DNA of 6,255 bases from Verrucomicrobiales bacterium (GTDB taxonomy: Bacteria > Verrucomicrobiota > Verrucomicrobiia > Verrucomicrobiales > Akkermansiaceae): positions 1 through 6,255 of the forward strand of contig DMYM01000501.1 of assembly GCA_003483645.1 (NCBI GenBank), given 5' to 3'. Below the pieces are notes generated by a model. That model was not told where the DNA came from. It searched no databases and was given only the letters and a program-made list of their open reading frames with translations. The position numbers and the translations under genes are program-made. Positions 4,831 to 6,255 of this stretch are shown in pieces (position 1 is the first letter of the stretch; each line of letters starts with the position of its first letter).

Positions 4831-6255
4831 ATGAGCCTGCACGCCCAACTAAGTCCTGAAGCAGAGGCACGCCTCGAAGCGCAGCGGAGAAATTCCGTCA
4901 TCACCAGCATTGTGATCGCCTTGTTGGTGATCGCCCTCGTGGTCCTCATTCTTCTGTTCATTCTCCTCCCGAATCTCTTTATCAAATCGCCGACCATCGT
5001 GACCTATCAGGCTGGTGCGCCTGAGGAGGACACCATGGACCAGAAGGAGGTGAATCCGCAGGTCCAGCGTAAGCCGTCCGCGCCCTCTTCCTCGATGGCC
5101 AAGGTGATCGCATCCACCACCCCCTCGCCCACTGCGGTACCGGTTCCGGAAACGGAAGCAGAACCCAATCTGGACTTCGGTAGCGGGGATGACTTCGGCC
5201 AGGGCTGGGGAAGCGGTGGAGATGGCGGCGGTGGCGGCTTCGGCAACATCCCGGCCGTGATGCGCAAGCGTTGTTCGCCCCAGGACCGCATGCAGCGCCT
5301 CATGGAAAACGGGGGAAGTGAAGAATGTGAGACCGCGGTGGTAAAATCTCTCGACTGGCTGCAGACCACCCAAGCGGGTGACGGATCATGGGGTGGCGGC
5401 TACAAGGTCGCTTATACCGGACTGGCGCTTCTGGCCTATCTCGGACACTGCGAAACCCCACTCTCCGAAAAGTACGGTGAGACGGTGACCAATGCCATCA
5501 CCTACCTCGTGAACAAGAGTACGAAGGACAAGGGCCGCATGGGAAGTGACCTGCAATCCAATCAGTGGGTCTACGAGCACGCCATTGCAACCTACGCAAT
5601 TGCGGAAGCCTATACCTTCTGCAGCCAGCTCGGAGTGAACCTGCCCGGTCTCCATGAGGCCGTGCAGTTGGGCGGGCAGACCATCATTGATGGCCAGAAT
5701 GCCGCCGGAGGATGGACCTACCGCTTTTCGGAGGAACGGCGTAATGACAGCTCGGTCATGGGATGGTGCCTCCAAGCTCTCAAGGCCTGCAAGCATACCG
5801 GGATCGAGTTCCGGAACATGGCCAAGTGCGTGCGGGATGGCCTGGATGCCTTCGCCAGCAACCAGCACGCCAGCGGAGCGATCGGTTACACCAACCCCAG
5901 CCCGCGTGGTGACGGCACGACTCTTTCTGCCGCCGGGGCACTCTGTTTCCAGCTCTGGGGCAAGGAAGCCCACTCCGTGCCCCGCAAGGCCTGCAAGGTG
6001 ATCAACAAGAACATCAAGTTCGACTGGAAGGGCAAGGACACCGACCTCTACGGCCATTACTATGCCTCCCAGGCCATGATCAACTACGGCGGCAAGTTCT
6101 GGAAGGAATACAATGAGCTTTTCCGGGATGGAACCCTGGCGGCCCAGAACAAGGATGGTTCCTGGCCGCTTCCCGCCAACACGGGTCACGGTCTGGGTAA
6201 TGTGCACTACGTTACCTGCCTGACGACCCTGATGCTGGAGGTCTACTACCGCTTC
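4831..6255 (+). CDS. Membrane-anchored prenyltransferase/squalene-oxidase-repeat (alpha/alpha toroid) protein, open at right edge
   Basis: From the ATG at 4831 there are 475 open codons to the window end. Residues 1-22 are charged with RR at 19-20, then one strongly hydrophobic segment (about 23-51) follows, so the rest should face the periplasm. Residues 52-140 form a low-complexity linker rich in Pro, Ser and Thr, then Gly/Asp (about 118-138). From about 168 the sequence shows repeats of the terpenoid-cyclase/prenyltransferase toroid: SLDWLQTTQAGDGSWGGG (173-190) with TGLALLAYLG, IIDGQNAAGGW (285-295), FASNQHASGAIGY (341-353) and LAAQNKDGSWPL (436-447). The ending LTTLMLEVYYRF is typical of the last helix in these proteins, so the true stop is probably only a few codons beyond the window. 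I see no DXDD motif of squalene-hopene cyclases and no evident protein-prenyltransferase zinc site, so cyclase or prenyltransferase chemistry is not supported; a binding or structural role is more likely. No Shine-Dalgarno site precedes the start. Confidence 0.9.
   Translation, partial: MSLHAQLSPEAEARLEAQRRNSVITSIVIALLVIALVVLILLFILLPNLFIKSPTIVTYQAGAPEEDTMDQKEVNPQVQRKPSAPSSSMAKVIASTTPSPTAVPVPETEAEPNLDFGSGDDFGQGWGSGGDGGGGGFGNIPAVMRKRCSPQDRMQRLMENGGSEECETAVVKSLDWLQTTQAGDGSWGGGYKVAYTGLALLAYLGHCETPLSEKYGETVTNAITYLVNKSTKDKGRMGSDLQSNQWVYEHAIATYAIAEAYTFCSQLGVNLPGLHEAVQLGGQTIIDGQNAAGGWTYRFSEERRNDSSVMGWCLQALKACKHTGIEFRNMAKCVRDGLDAFASNQHASGAIGYTNPSPRGDGTTLSAAGALCFQLWGKEAHSVPRKACKVINKNIKFDWKGKDTDLYGHYYASQAMINYGGKFWKEYNELFRDGTLAAQNKDGSWPLPANTGHGLGNVHYVTCLTTLMLEVYYRF

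Noticed and set aside
4527..4997. Minus-strand open frame of 156 codons that fills the intergenic gap
   Set aside because: Extends into the membrane-segment coding region of the toroid gene on the opposite strand; proline and arginine-rich without motifs.
5386..6207. Minus-strand open frame of 273 codons opposite the toroid gene
   Set aside because: Shadow of the toroid repeats; Val/Gly/Leu-rich with no recognisable domain.
4831..6255. Squalene-hopene cyclase or other terpene cyclase
   Set aside because: No DXDD catalytic motif, N-terminal membrane anchor and linker, and too few QW-type repeats for a complete two-domain cyclase.
1..6255. CRISPR array, insertion sequence, tRNA or rRNA gene
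   Set aside because: No regularly spaced repeats, no transposase-like frame with terminal inverted repeats, and no RNA-gene signature seen on either strand.

Overview
The window (about 60% GC by eye) looks like a chromosomal stretch of a Verrucomicrobiota-type bacterium, or a relative in the PVC group. Three things point there: a secreted lamin-tail plus CotH-kinase protein, a pseudopilin-like protein with an H-X9-DG motif, and a membrane-anchored prenyltransferase/squalene-oxidase-like toroid protein. Shine-Dalgarno sites are mostly absent. The taxonomic call is an inference from gene content, not from a marker gene.

Layout. From 1747 down to the left edge, on the minus strand, runs the N-terminal 582 residues of a secreted protein: signal peptide, lamin-tail domain, chitobiase-like C-terminal domain, CotH kinase domain. 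It is divergent, across about 390 bases of non-coding DNA (1748-2136), from a compact plus-strand cluster. That cluster encodes a VTC/CYTH-fold polyphosphate-polymerase-like protein (2137-2907), a DUF4956 multi-pass membrane protein (2947-3672) and a short pseudopilin-like protein with a class III prepilin leader and an H-X9-DG motif (3679-4503). A gap of 327 bases follows (4504-4830), with a run of hairpins just after the pseudopilin stop and a CGAAC-GG-GTTCG palindrome just before the next gene. From 4831 to the right edge runs a toroid-fold protein with one N-terminal membrane segment. It is open at the edge but probably close to its natural end.

How the genes may work together. VTC-domain proteins make polyphosphate from ATP in yeast, where small membrane subunits help move the chain through the membrane. 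A VTC-domain protein followed directly by a DUF4956 membrane protein suggests a two-gene bacterial counterpart. CotH proteins are kinases that act on secreted or surface proteins, so the divergent CotH gene hints that the locus handles phosphate-rich polymers or protein phosphorylation at the cell envelope. The pseudopilin, six bases after the DUF4956 gene, adds an envelope or surface component. This joint role is inference. The family assignments rest on motifs visible in the translations.
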